This document shows positions 13,838 to 22,838 of a DNA stretch of 64,000 nucleotides, piece by piece (position 1 is the first letter of the stretch; each line of letters begins with the position of its first letter). The translations under genes and the position numbers were made by a program. The DNA comes from Candidatus Gallacutalibacter stercoravium (lineage in GTDB: Bacteria; Bacillota; Clostridia; Oscillospirales; Acutalibacteraceae): the NCBI GenBank assembly GCA_018716975.1, contig DVJE01000043.1:1-64000 (forward strand). Reading direction: 5' to 3'. The notes under the pieces are model-generated. The model was not told where the DNA came from and searched no databases. It saw nothing but the letters and a program-made list of their open reading frames with translations.

Positions 13838-15487
13838 ATGATAGTTCCGGTTTTGCGCTTTGAAGGGGACGATTGGGCCCGTATGATGAACGCCGTGTTC
13901 GCCGAAAACCTGCATGACATGGTCAGCAAGGTGGACGACGGCAAGGGCGAGTATGAGGCCGGTTACTTTCACACCTCCACCATACCGCACGAAGGCACCT
14001 GCTATTATCATTCCACCTGGACTCGCGACGCCGGCTGCGGCCTAATCGAGCTGTGCCGGCTGGGTTTTGCAGAGCAGGCCCAGGCGGCGGCAGAATACCT
14101 GCTGCGCCACATCAACCACGGCGATCATTGGGGCCGCACAGCCGACAGGGCGGATCCCTGCGAATATGAAACCAATGGCAACGCGCTGATCCTGCTGGGG
14201 GTATACAACGCCTGGAAGATAACCGGCAAACAGCAAGAAACGGGCCGGCGCTACCTAGAAACGGTGCGCCCAGTGATCGATTGGGCCCAAAGGCTGATGG
14301 AGCAAAATCCCCATGGGTACCTAATGCCCTGCCAGTCCGAGATGGCGGGCAACCCCAACACACCATACACGGTTTCAGCCATATACCCCAATTATGCCAT
14401 GAAGCTGGCACTGCACGGCTTGGCCGGCATGGCCCGTTTCTGCAGTGAACAGGATTGGGCCTGCCGCCTTTCACAGATGGAAAACCAGCTCACGGGGGCC
14501 ATCAGCGGTTACCTGGTGAGCGGGGTGAGCAACAAAGGGCACACCAACACCCCCGCCGGCTGCTGGATTAACGGATTAGATAACCGCGACGGCCGCCCCT
14601 ATGACTTTGCCGAGTGGGATGACACCATGTGGCCCGCTTACCACTGGACCCGCCAACTGCCCTTCATTTTGCAGTCCGATCTAGGTATGCTGCAACTGCC
14701 CGAGGACGGGCAGCGCCAGGTGCATCTAAACAGCTATGATTATATTCACAGCTATATGCGCAAGGGCGAATACTTCCGCCGTTACGGCTTTGTTAGCGGC
14801 AGCGGCTGGACCGGAATGGGCGAGCGTCACGATGATACTATGTGCGGCTACAGCCAAGGCTTTATGACCCAGGCCGCCATGGTGAGCGACGATGTCAACA
14901 CCTATTCCAAATTGTTAGAGGGCGTGGCCCGCTTAGCCTATGACGGCAGCGTGGTGGAACCCCTGGCCTATGAGATGAATCCGTGGGTGATGCATGAATG
15001 CTTCTCTTATGATAACTACGCCAAGGCGATGGATCACACCTTTGGCACCTATCATATGGGCCGGCCGGGCGTAGCCAATAATCCGGGCGACGAGGGTAAT
15101 TTGGTGCAAGAGGCAGAGATTGTCAAGGCGCTGGCGCTGTGTGCCGGTGTGGATGATTCTACCCCCGGTGTGCTACGGCTGCTGCCTCGAATTCCCTGGA
15201 ATTGGAGCGGCATTACGGCTGAGAACCTGCCTTATGTAAAAGAAAACGGCGAGCTGGTGCGCATCAGTTTTTCGATGCAGCATGACAGGGCAACCCGCCG
15301 GTGCCGGTTCCATTTTGAAAGCTCGCAACCGGTAGAACGGCTGGAAGTGCGCTTGGGGCCCTTCCCCCGTGAGTTGCACACCCTGCGGAAAACGGATTAT
15401 GAATGCCAGCAGGGGACGGATAGTTCCTGGGTCTGGCTGCGGAATTTAAGCGGCAGCCAGATAGATGAGGAAATCGACCTGTGGTAA
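13838..15487 (+). CDS. Six-hairpin glycosidase-like protein, function unknown
   Basis: 549 aa, no signal peptide. Dense Trp, Tyr, Asp and Glu motifs, such as YYHSTWTRDAGCGLIE, WDDTMWPAYHWTRQ, SGSGWTGMGERHDD and NPGDEGNLVQE, fit an (alpha/alpha)6 barrel glycosidase with a short C-terminal beta domain (about 470-549). I cannot name the GH family. ATG 13838 follows AAAGGGGGAA, 16 bases after the upstream gene. The paired arrangement suggests the two enzymes act in sequence on the same intracellular oligosaccharide. The neighbouring GH42 gene suggests a beta-galactoside-containing substrate (inference). Confidence 0.6.
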   Translation: MIVPVLRFEGDDWARMMNAVFAENLHDMVSKVDDGKGEYEAGYFHTSTIPHEGTCYYHSTWTRDAGCGLIELCRLGFAEQAQAAAEYLLRHINHGDHWGRTADRADPCEYETNGNALILLGVYNAWKITGKQQETGRRYLETVRPVIDWAQRLMEQNPHGYLMPCQSEMAGNPNTPYTVSAIYPNYAMKLALHGLAGMARFCSEQDWACRLSQMENQLTGAISGYLVSGVSNKGHTNTPAGCWINGLDNRDGRPYDFAEWDDTMWPAYHWTRQLPFILQSDLGMLQLPEDGQRQVHLNSYDYIHSYMRKGEYFRRYGFVSGSGWTGMGERHDDTMCGYSQGFMTQAAMVSDDVNTYSKLLEGVARLAYDGSVVEPLAYEMNPWVMHECFSYDNYAKAMDHTFGTYHMGRPGVANNPGDEGNLVQEAEIVKALALCAGVDDSTPGVLRLLPRIPWNWSGITAENLPYVKENGELVRISFSMQHDRATRRCRFHFESSQPVERLEVRLGPFPRELHTLRKTDYECQQGTDSSWVWLRNLSGSQIDEEIDLW

Positions 15488-15562
15488 AGCTGTTTTGCCT
15501 TGGCGAAAAAGAACAAAAAGCATAAGCTACAAACGTTACAAGCGGCGTTCGCCGTAATGGAC

Positions 15563-15609
15563 AGAGCCCGGCGGGCGCAATTCATTTGCGCAGCCGGGCT
15601 CTGGTTTTT
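15563..15609 (+). terminator. Terminator after the glycosidase-like operon
   Basis: 15563-15572 (agagcccggc) pairs perfectly with 15593-15602, with an inner cgcaa/ttgcg stem, followed by ggttttta. Confidence 0.8.
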
Positions 15610-15725
15610 ATAAAGCTGAAAGAGAAAGCCTGCATATTGATAAAGGCGTTTCCCTTTTAAAAGGTTATCTGTAGAAAGTCTTTATTCTCAAAAGGAAGAT
15701 TTGATAAAGCAAGGGAGGCGTATCT

Positions 15726-17699
15726 ATGCGCTTAGAAGATGAAATAGTGGTGGGCACCGCTTATTACCCGGAACATTGGCCGCAGCAGCGTTGGGAGGAA
15801 GATCTGCGCCTGATGCAGCAGGCGGGTATTACCGTGGTTCGCCTGGCGGAGCTGGCGTGGAGCCGTATGGAACCCACCGACGGCAACTTCGACTTCGACT
15901 GGTTGGAAGAATTTATCTCTATGGCCCACAGCAAGGGGATGCGGGTGGTGCTGGGAACCCCCACCGAAGCTTCTCCTGTTTGGCTGCGTCATGAGCACCC
16001 TGAGGTGGTTTCCATCAATGCCGACGGCCTGCGTTCCGGCGGCCGCGGCCAACATTGCCACAACAGCCCCACTTTTCGCTTTTACGCGGGGCGCATCGCA
16101 CAGGAAATGTCCCGCCGGTTTGGCAGCAACCCTGCTGTTATCGGCTGGCAAATTGACAATGAACTAAAGGGCGTGCCCTGCTATTGTGAATCTTGTGCTG
16201 CTGCTTTCCGCCTTTGGCTGCAAAAGCGGTACGGCACCATAGAAGAGCTGAACCGCCGTTGGGGTACCCATTTTTGGAGCCAGACCTACAACAGCTGGGA
16301 GCAGGTGCGCCTACCTAGCCACGATCAGCTGACAATTTCCACTTCTCAGGTGGTGGATTTTAAGCGCTTCATCTCGGATACCACCGTCAACTTTTTGCAG
16401 ATGCAGGCCGATATTATTCGCAAAAATGCACCGGGCCAGTTTATTACCCATAACATCCAAAGTTCTCTATACAGCGCGGTGAACATGTACGATCTGGCGG
16501 ATAAGCTGGATTTTATGGGGTGGGATACCTACCCCCATGTGGACGATACCTATGAAGTAACGGCGTTGGGGCATGATTTGGCCCGCGGAACCCGGCACCA
16601 AAGCTATTGGATGATGGAACAGAAGAACGGCTATTTTAACGGATCAGACTACAATCTGGCTTTGGAGCCCGGTATTGTGCGCGCCTGGGCCTATCAGGAT
16701 ATCGCCAGGGGCGCCAATGGGATCTTGTTTTACCGGTGGCGTGCCAACCGCTGGGGGCAGGAGCAAAACCCCAACGGTATTTTGCGCCATGACGGCACGC
16801 CGCGCCGCGCCTACGATGAAATAGCCCGCTTTTGCCGGGAAGTGGCTCCCTTTAGCCAAGAATTGGCCAAAACCAAGGTGCATGCCCCGGTGGCGTTGCT
16901 GCAAAATTATTCCGATATTTGGGCCCATGAGGCGAAGCGGCAGTATACCAACATCAGCTATGACAAAGTGATGATGGAATACTATGAAGCCTTGCTGCAG
17001 CTGGGGGTTACGCCGGATGTGGTGCAAGCAAGCGATGAAGACTTATCCCGTTATCGAGTGGTATTTGCCCCTAATCTGATGCTCATAAGCCGGCAGGAAG
17101 CAGAAAACCTCAAGCGCTATGTGGCCAACGGCGGCCATGTGGTGGTGGGTGTGCGCGCCGGTATGAAAAATGAAGACAATGTGGTGGTGGATACCCCATG
17201 GCCCGGACTGTTGCGGGAGCTATGTGGCGTGACGGTGGACGAATTTGAAGCGCTGCCGCCCCATGTGCCGGTGCAGGTGACCTATGAGGGCTATACTTAT
17301 ACGGCGCGCATGTGGGCAGATGTTCTCACAGCAGAAGCCGCAGCGCCGCAGGTGGTTTACGCCAACCGTTTTTACCAGGGCAAGCCGGCTGTTACCAGTA
17401 ACCGGTATGGCAAAGGCGATGCTACCTATTTTGGCGTTGCTGGTTGCCCGGAGCTACTCAAAGCTTACTTTTCCTGGCTGTTGCCCACTTGCGGGGTGGA
17501 TATTATGGATCTGCCCAAGGGGGTTTATGCCACAATGCGAGAAAGTGAAAAAGCCAAGTTTTTGTTTTTCATCAATATGACCCGTGAAAAACAGCACATT
17601 GATACGCCATTGCCCGGCATAGATTGCATAACAGGGGCAAAGTTGGGTAAAACGGTGCCGCTAAACCCCCTAGGCGTGGTTATGGCCCGGTGTGATTAA
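15726..17699 (+). CDS. Beta-galactosidase, GH42 family
   Basis: 657 aa, the usual GH42 length. The N-terminal TIM barrel starts VGTAYYPEHWP. The acid/base glutamate is in IGWQIDNEL (about E146) and the nucleophile is probably in YWMMEQKNG (about E298). The zinc-site cysteines of the family are seen in CYCESC. The trimerisation and C-terminal domains follow. No signal peptide, so it acts on imported galactosides. ATG 15726 follows AAGGGAGG. It has a separate leader after the terminator at 15563, so it may be regulated apart from the two preceding enzymes. Confidence 0.92.
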   Translation: MRLEDEIVVGTAYYPEHWPQQRWEEDLRLMQQAGITVVRLAELAWSRMEPTDGNFDFDWLEEFISMAHSKGMRVVLGTPTEASPVWLRHEHPEVVSINADGLRSGGRGQHCHNSPTFRFYAGRIAQEMSRRFGSNPAVIGWQIDNELKGVPCYCESCAAAFRLWLQKRYGTIEELNRRWGTHFWSQTYNSWEQVRLPSHDQLTISTSQVVDFKRFISDTTVNFLQMQADIIRKNAPGQFITHNIQSSLYSAVNMYDLADKLDFMGWDTYPHVDDTYEVTALGHDLARGTRHQSYWMMEQKNGYFNGSDYNLALEPGIVRAWAYQDIARGANGILFYRWRANRWGQEQNPNGILRHDGTPRRAYDEIARFCREVAPFSQELAKTKVHAPVALLQNYSDIWAHEAKRQYTNISYDKVMMEYYEALLQLGVTPDVVQASDEDLSRYRVVFAPNLMLISRQEAENLKRYVANGGHVVVGVRAGMKNEDNVVVDTPWPGLLRELCGVTVDEFEALPPHVPVQVTYEGYTYTARMWADVLTAEAAAPQVVYANRFYQGKPAVTSNRYGKGDATYFGVAGCPELLKAYFSWLLPTCGVDIMDLPKGVYATMRESEKAKFLFFINMTREKQHIDTPLPGIDCITGAKLGKTVPLNPLGVVMARCD

Positions 17700-17773
17700 T
17701 TTTTATTACAGCCGCATAACAGCCGCCAGGACAGCCGCCCTGATATATAAACTTTTCTGTTGGTTGTTTTGAT

Positions 17774-17812
17774 ACAGAAGGACCCTCCTCGGTAAGAGGA
17801 GGGTCCTTCTGT
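17774..17812. terminator. Perfect 17-bp hairpin between convergent genes
   Basis: 17774-17790 pairs perfectly with 17796-17812 around a 5-base loop. Neither strand has a strong T tract. It sits between the GH42 gene and the convergent gene at 17908, so a shared terminator role is likely. Confidence 0.6.
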
Positions 17813-17907
17813 CAAAATGAAAAAGAAAAAGGCTCCGGTATTGCCAGTCGTACTCAAAAGAATAAATTGGCGGCACAATCGCCGTTTGGTGAAAGAACAA
17901 CGGCCTA

Positions 17908-18768
17908 CTAGCTGCCGCCCACTGCAGCTTCCTCTGGGGGATTTTCATGCTCCAAGATAAATATAGCTTCGGCATTCAGCTTTTTGTGACTAAGTGGTTC
18001 AGTATAGGCCACAGCCAAGGTATCACCGTTATGAAGAATGAGCCAACCCTCTGAGGTGGCGTCTATAATATGAGCGTCATTGTCGATTTGAATGTAATAA
18101 ACCGTTCCATTCTCAGTTTTAATAGAACAGTTAGTAGTCGCTCCGGTTTGATCGGCCCTCACCGAAATCACTTGACCACAAACCTCTTGCGCGCCTTGTT
18201 GCTCGTACTGTTCCCGTATGAATTTGGCATTTATCGCATCAAAGGATGCTGCCTGCTCATAAGGTACTTCCCGCCGGATGCCGTGATAAGAAAGAAAACG
18301 GTTGCCGACTAGGCTGATTTTTTGACGACTGCCATTCTTCAAAGTAAACTCTATAAAATATCCGCCGCCAATGTAATGGGTGTTGGGATCCAGTTCTTGC
18401 CCCAAACGAAGCGCATCAAGATACTCATACACCACTTGAATATCATCTGCGTCGGTTAAGGTATAGGGCGGATACAAGACTGAACTATAAGAAACCGTCA
18501 CACTTTTTACGGTATTAGCCGAAAATGGAAGCACCGACTCAGCTGAGGCAGACGGCTCTTGAATGTCCGGCAGGTTTACCTCTGAAGAAGGGGCCGCGCT
18601 ATAAGAAGGCGGCGGTTGCGAAGGCTTAGCTGCTGCTTGCCCCGGCCGATCGGATTTACAGGAGGTAAAATAGAAAAGGCAAAGCAGCAACACAAGCAGA
18701 TCAATCGGTTTGGCAATACGCTGAAATAAACCGGTTGCGCACTGTTTCCTGCTGTGAGCAGCTGCCAT
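17908..18768 (-). CDS. Putative lipoprotein of unknown function
   Basis: 286 aa. A hydrophobic stretch (about 24-35) ends in YFTSC with Cys37, a loose lipobox. A Ser/Pro-rich linker (about 43-78) follows, then a folded domain of about 200 residues. The domain contains an N-terminal part with VTVSYSSVLYPPYTLTDADD and a C-terminal OB-like part (VCGQVISVRAD...). ATG 18768 is preceded by GAGAGGGGGCGG; a longer frame lacks a ribosome site. Monocistronic and convergent with GH42. I do not recognise the family. Confidence 0.55.
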   Translation of the reverse strand: MAAAHSRKQCATGLFQRIAKPIDLLVLLLCLFYFTSCKSDRPGQAAAKPSQPPPSYSAAPSSEVNLPDIQEPSASAESVLPFSANTVKSVTVSYSSVLYPPYTLTDADDIQVVYEYLDALRLGQELDPNTHYIGGGYFIEFTLKNGSRQKISLVGNRFLSYHGIRREVPYEQAASFDAINAKFIREQYEQQGAQEVCGQVISVRADQTGATTNCSIKTENGTVYYIQIDNDAHIIDATSEGWLILHNGDTLAVAYTEPLSHKKLNAEAIFILEHENPPEEAAVGGS

Positions 18769-19298
18769 ACCTCCGCCCCCTCTCAAGCCCGATAAGCGGT
18801 ACAAGAACACACAACGTAGGGATATTCAACAGTTTAAAAGAAGTATAACACATTTTTCTAATAAAATCTACTTTATGTGAAAAACAAACTCTTCTTTTTG
18901 CAAAGTAATAAAAATAGGTAAAGAGCTGTGGTGCGTGTCATGTACGGTGTGGTATGATGGGCTCAGGGCACTGCGGCTTCAAACCGGCGATTGATAAATG
19001 ATGACAAACCATATCGTTTAGAAAGTAGTAAAAGTAAAAAACGTTTGATACCGATAGGCAAAATGATACTGCAAATCTTGAACCGTCCGATACGGCGCAG
19101 AAGATAAAATCTTACTTTGGTTTCAGGTTACGCCATGCGGCCTACGGGTTACAATAACAGCAAGCGGTAAAAGAGCATGCAATGGCTGGCAAAAGCTGTG
19201 CTGGGTTGCGAGGTTTTGCCGGAAAGTTTCAAAAAAATTTTTTGCCGTATGCAATAAATACGCCTTGCCGCGCATTATTAGGGTGAAGGGGTAGAATC
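18769..19298. other. 530-base divergent intergenic region before the ECF sigma gene
   Basis: No coding frame is supported. It should hold the promoters of the lipoprotein (minus) and sigma factor (plus). A possible ECF-type site, ggaaag (19221-19226) with ccgta (19245-19249), lies near the sigma gene. The spacing is slightly long, so autoregulation is only a suggestion. No repeats of note. Confidence 0.35.
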
Positions 19299-19910
19299 AT
19301 GATGCTTTTCTTTTGTATAACGTCGACGATGCAAAATGAAATCCGTCCGAAGGAATCGGCAACAGAGCTGGATGACGCTTTAATTGCGGCCGTCGCTTCC
19401 GGCGATAGGGAAGCGTTTGCCTGCCTGTACCGACTTACCGATAAGGCGGTGTACGGTTATCTTTTGTCTATCTTAAAAAATCATCACGATGCGGAGGATT
19501 GTATGCAAGACACCTATTTAAAAATAGATGCCGGCGCAAAGGATTATCAGCCGCAGGGCAAACCTATGGCCTGGGTGCTGACCATTGCCCGCAATCAGGC
19601 GCTTATGCGCTTGCGGCATCGGCGCAATGCGCCAACTGAACTCACCGACGATGTTGCCGACACGCAGGTTTTTTCATTGCCAGACGCTGTTTGCCGGCAG
19701 GAGGATCGCATGGTGTTGCAAACCGTATTGCAAGTGCTGGACGAGCAGGAACGTCAAATCGTCATGCTGCACGTAACGGCAGGGCTGAAGCATCGCGAAA
19801 TAGCCGGAATGCTGGGCATTCCGCTGCCTACGGCGCTGTCGAAGTACCGGCGAGCGCTAGCTAAGCTCAAGCGGGCTTTAGAACAGGCCGAGGGAGGGGA
19901 TGTAGTATGA
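19299..19910 (+). CDS. ECF-type RNA polymerase sigma factor
   Basis: 203 aa. The region 2 motif DAEDCMQDTYLKI, with YGYLLSILKNHHDAED before it, fits the sigma-70 core-binding helix. Region 4 is LDEQERQIVMLHV followed by LKHREIAGMLGIPLPTALSKYRRALAKLKR, an HTH. A non-conserved linker lies between them. It redirects RNA polymerase to stress or envelope promoters. ATG 19299 follows GAAGGGGT; ATG at codon 11 is an alternative. It overlaps the anti-sigma gene by four bases (ATGA), so the two are translationally coupled, as expected for a sigma/anti-sigma pair. Confidence 0.9.
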   Translation: MMLFFCITSTMQNEIRPKESATELDDALIAAVASGDREAFACLYRLTDKAVYGYLLSILKNHHDAEDCMQDTYLKIDAGAKDYQPQGKPMAWVLTIARNQALMRLRHRRNAPTELTDDVADTQVFSLPDAVCRQEDRMVLQTVLQVLDEQERQIVMLHVTAGLKHREIAGMLGIPLPTALSKYRRALAKLKRALEQAEGGDVV

Positions 19911-21409
19911 CAAACCGGGAACTGAAAAAAAGACTAAAACGGGCGGTGGATAATGCGACGCCTGATATGTTGGAGCAACTTATGCCCGTTTTACAGCAGA
20001 AAGAGGGAGCACCGATGACAACCAAAATTTATCATAATACACAGCAAATTTCTCAGCAGGCTCATCCAACGGCCGATATGGCGCCGCGCAAGAGCAGGCG
20101 CAAATGGACGGCCCTAGCCGTAGGGCTGGCAGCTTGCCTGCTCATCGCAATAGGCGTGGGCTGGTTTGCCGGCAATTGGTATGGCGTAGATTCCACCATT
20201 TCGGTGGACGTTAACCCCAGCGTGGTATTAACGGCCAATAAACAAGATAAGGTGCTGGGAGTGCAGGCTTTAAACACCGACGCAGAAACGGTGTTGGACG
20301 GCATGCAGCTAGAGGGCAGCGATTTAAAGGTAGCGGTAAATGCTTTAATTGGATCTATGGTGAAGCACGGCTACTTGGATGAAGCGCGCAATTCCGTGTT
20401 GGTCAGCGTAGAAAATTCCGATCCCGACCGCAGCCGTCAGCTGGAAGAGGAACTAACCGCCAATATAGGCGAAGTTTTGCAGCAAAACAGCATTGACCCA
20501 GCCGTGCTGCAACAAGAGGTGGGGGATGATGCTGCGATAGAAGAAATTGCCCAAAAGTATCAGGTTTCTAAGGGCCGTGCGGCACTGATTCAACGAGTGG
20601 CACAGCTGCACCCCAACTTGACCCAAGACGAATTAGCCCAGCTGAGTATCAGCGATCTGTCGCTGCTGTTGTTGGCAAAAGACCCGCAAAGCGATCTGTT
20701 GGCCGTAGGATCGGTGGGTGACGGCGGCTATATTGGGGAACAAAAAGCCGCTGAAATTGCGGCGCAAAAGGTGCCGGGCGCTACATTACAGGAACTGGAA
20801 TTTGATTATGAAGACGGCAATCCCTGTTACGAAGTGAAAATGTACCAAGGAACCACGGAATACGAGTTTAAAATCCACGCTGAAACCGGGGAAGTATTTG
20901 GGTATGAAGAGGAATCGCGGGATGGAAACGGTGATGTTTCACAACAACCGCCTTCCAGCGGGCAGAGCAATCTAATAACAGAGCAACAGGCCAAAGAAAA
21001 AGCTCTGTCTCACGCAGGCGTGCAGGAGTCGTCGGTTCAGATACGGAAGGTAGCATTGGATGAAGACGACGGACATATGGTATATGATGTAGAATTTTAC
21101 AGCGGCGGCATCAAGTATGAATATGAAATAGACGCCGCCACCGGGGATGTGCGCAAAGCTGAGAAGGAACAGCAGGTATCTGCCTCGCAGTCTACCACCC
21201 AGATAACAGAACAGCAGGCCAAAGAAAAGGCCCTGACCCACGCAGGCGTGCAAGAATCGGCAGCCCAAAAGCTAAAGATAAAGCTAGACGAGGACGATGA
21301 GCGCATGGTATACGAGGTTGAGTTTTATAGCGGCGGTATGGAATATGATTATGAGGTGGATGCCTCCACAGGAGAAATCATACAGGCACAAAAAGAAGCG
21401 GACGATTGA
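19907..21409 (+). CDS. RsgI-like anti-sigma factor with PepSY repeats
   Basis: 500 aa. A short cytoplasmic N-terminus (1-66) would bind the sigma factor. A single membrane helix spans about 67-89. Right outside it is VDVNPSV (100-106), the signature of the RsgI extracytoplasmic domain, where the Asn-Pro bond is the reported self-cleavage site of the family. After an alpha-rich region come three PepSY-type repeats (about 250-330, 355-415, 430-495), each with a Gly-x-x-Tyr-(E/D)-(Y/F) ending and a TGE/TGD turn. The last two repeats are close copies. It overlaps the sigma gene by 4 bases. The extracellular signal is unknown. Confidence 0.8.
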   Translation: MTNRELKKRLKRAVDNATPDMLEQLMPVLQQKEGAPMTTKIYHNTQQISQQAHPTADMAPRKSRRKWTALAVGLAACLLIAIGVGWFAGNWYGVDSTISVDVNPSVVLTANKQDKVLGVQALNTDAETVLDGMQLEGSDLKVAVNALIGSMVKHGYLDEARNSVLVSVENSDPDRSRQLEEELTANIGEVLQQNSIDPAVLQQEVGDDAAIEEIAQKYQVSKGRAALIQRVAQLHPNLTQDELAQLSISDLSLLLLAKDPQSDLLAVGSVGDGGYIGEQKAAEIAAQKVPGATLQELEFDYEDGNPCYEVKMYQGTTEYEFKIHAETGEVFGYEEESRDGNGDVSQQPPSSGQSNLITEQQAKEKALSHAGVQESSVQIRKVALDEDDGHMVYDVEFYSGGIKYEYEIDAATGDVRKAEKEQQVSASQSTTQITEQQAKEKALTHAGVQESAAQKLKIKLDEDDERMVYEVEFYSGGMEYDYEVDASTGEIIQAQKEADD

Positions 21410-21452
21410 GAAATAAGCTACCCTAAAATAGAGAAGGGCAGAAAGTAAAACC

Positions 21453-21488
21453 GGCGGGGCAACAAATTCGTTGCCCCGCCAGTTTTTA
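21453..21488 (+). terminator. Terminator of the sigma/anti-sigma operon
   Basis: 21453-21463 (ggcggggcaac) pairs perfectly with 21470-21480 around aaattc, followed by agttttta. Confidence 0.85.
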
Positions 21489-21586
21489 TGCGTGAGCTTA
21501 AGCATGATTCCCATATGTTACAATGGATGCTGCAACAAAACTAGAATAAAAAGCAAGAAATAAACGGTGCTTTTGCCTTTAAGCTG

Positions 21587-21595
21587 TGCTATAAT
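21587..21595 (+). promoter_or_regulatory. Extended -10 promoter of the VOC gene
   Basis: TGcTATAAT at 21587-21595 is a consensus extended -10. No good -35 lies 17 bases upstream. The motif gtgctata(a/c)tgcg is shared with the promoter at 11508. Confidence 0.55.
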
Positions 21596-21703
21596 GCGTC
21601 GTAACGGGATCATGGCGTTTTGATGTGGCTGGTGCGCCAACAGAGCGTATGATGCTTGTCAATAAAACAGCAAAGGCTGTTTAGCAAGAGGAGGATTTTT
21701 ATC

Positions 21704-22126
21704 ATGGCGAATCAGCAGATTTCTGGTATGGGTGTGCATCACATTGCGCTGCGCTGCAGCGACTTGGAGCGCTCGTTGCAATTTTACTGCCAGGGCCTAG
21801 GCTTTGTGCAGCTGTATGCCTGGGGAGAAGGCGACGGACGCATTTGTATGGTGGATGTGGGCGACGGCGCTATCTTAGAGATGTTTGCAGCGGGGAAGGA
21901 CACCGGCGTTGTTGTACCTGAATCGGAAGCGGGCAAGTTTTTCCATCTGGCTTTTCGGGTGGATGATGTGCAGCAAGCCTACGACCGTGCGTTGGCCAGC
22001 GGTGCAAAAAGCAAAGCGGAGCCTAAGGTAATCCCCATTCAAGCGCAGCCCCATGATATCACCTTAAACGCTGCCTTTGTATATGGGCCTGACGGCGAGG
22101 TTTTGGAGTTCTTTAAGATGCTGTAA
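21704..22126 (+). CDS. VOC (glyoxalase I-like) metalloprotein
   Basis: 140 aa, two paired beta-alpha-beta-beta-beta modules. The metal ligands of the fold are in place: VHHIAL (first His), ILEMF (Glu), FFHLAF (second His) and EVLEFF (Glu). Such proteins act as glyoxalase I, dioxygenases or epimerases, or bind drugs; the substrate cannot be told. ATG 21704 is chosen because AGGAGG is 9 bases upstream; a longer frame has none. Monocistronic, with its own promoter and terminator. Confidence 0.8.
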   Translation: MANQQISGMGVHHIALRCSDLERSLQFYCQGLGFVQLYAWGEGDGRICMVDVGDGAILEMFAAGKDTGVVVPESEAGKFFHLAFRVDDVQQAYDRALASGAKSKAEPKVIPIQAQPHDITLNAAFVYGPDGEVLEFFKML

Positions 22127-22170
22127 TTCTCGGCGCCGTTTGCGCTGGGCAAAAAACAGAAACCAAAATG

Positions 22171-22211
22171 AAAAGGGGGTTTGCTGCAATATGAGCAGCA
22201 AACCCCTTTTA
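22171..22211. terminator. Bidirectional terminator between VOC and Nudix genes
   Basis: aaaaggggg-tttgctg (22171-22186) pairs with cagcaaa-cccctttt (22196-22210), with one bulged G. A and T runs at the base provide a tail for both strands. Confidence 0.75.
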
Positions 22212-22298
22212 TAACGCTTTAGAGCGCTTTATGCGGCAACATTAGCAACCGTCAGTCGTCTGCTAATTGGCTGTTGTTAGCCAGCTATTAGTCAGTTG

Positions 22299-22784
22299 TT
22301 AATCTGCAGTGCTGTCCTTTTCCGGCGGCGCGCTATGGCCGGGCGGCAGCGCAGTAGAAGCATGCAACAATTGTTTTTGAAACAGCCGCACCTGTTCTAG
22401 CACGTGCCCCAGGTTCCCCTCTCCGGCATAACGGGACATATCGAAAAAGTCATGATCCAAGCTGGACCAAAACAGCTCGTTCTCTTCTCCGAAAACAGCC
22501 TGTTCCTTATCCAGCTGCCCTACATAAACCTCCACATAGCAGGGATCCAGGTAGTAGGTAAAATCCATCAGATGGGTGAGCCGGATATCCTCCCGGCTAA
22601 TGCCTGTTTCCTCCCATAGCTCACGGTAAGCGGCGTCTTGTCCTGCCTCGCCGGCTTCAATTTTGCCGCCCACCAGGTTAAAAAGCCCAAGATAGGGCGG
22701 CTTTTTGCGCTTGCACATCAATAACCTGTCTGCTGCCGGATTAAATACGGCGATGAGGTTGTAGCCTTGCCCTTGTCCGCTCAT
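22299..22784 (-). CDS. Nudix hydrolase (MutT-like)
   Basis: 161 aa. A complete Nudix box starts at GKIEAGE and continues to RELWEETGI. The protein hydrolyses a nucleoside diphosphate linked to another group; an 8-oxo-dGTP or NTP-cleaning role is typical of this size, but the substrate is unknown. ATG 22784 lies five bases after AAGGGGG; the longer frame is less likely. The C-terminus after about 140 is low-complexity (PPGHSAPPEKDS). Monocistronic. Confidence 0.85.
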   Translation of the reverse strand: MSGQGQGYNLIAVFNPAADRLLMCKRKKPPYLGLFNLVGGKIEAGEAGQDAAYRELWEETGISREDIRLTHLMDFTYYLDPCYVEVYVGQLDKEQAVFGEENELFWSSLDHDFFDMSRYAGEGNLGHVLEQVRLFQKQLLHASTALPPGHSAPPEKDSTAD

Positions 22785-22838
22785 AGCAACCCCCTTCTGT
22801 CTTATCAAAATGCTTTTTGCAGTCCACTCGCTTGCCGG

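Noticed and set aside
22211-22300. Imperfect repeats of gctaatt/cagttgtta type after the Nudix gene
   Set aside because: Units vary in length and sequence, with no regular spacing; not a CRISPR or defined repeat.
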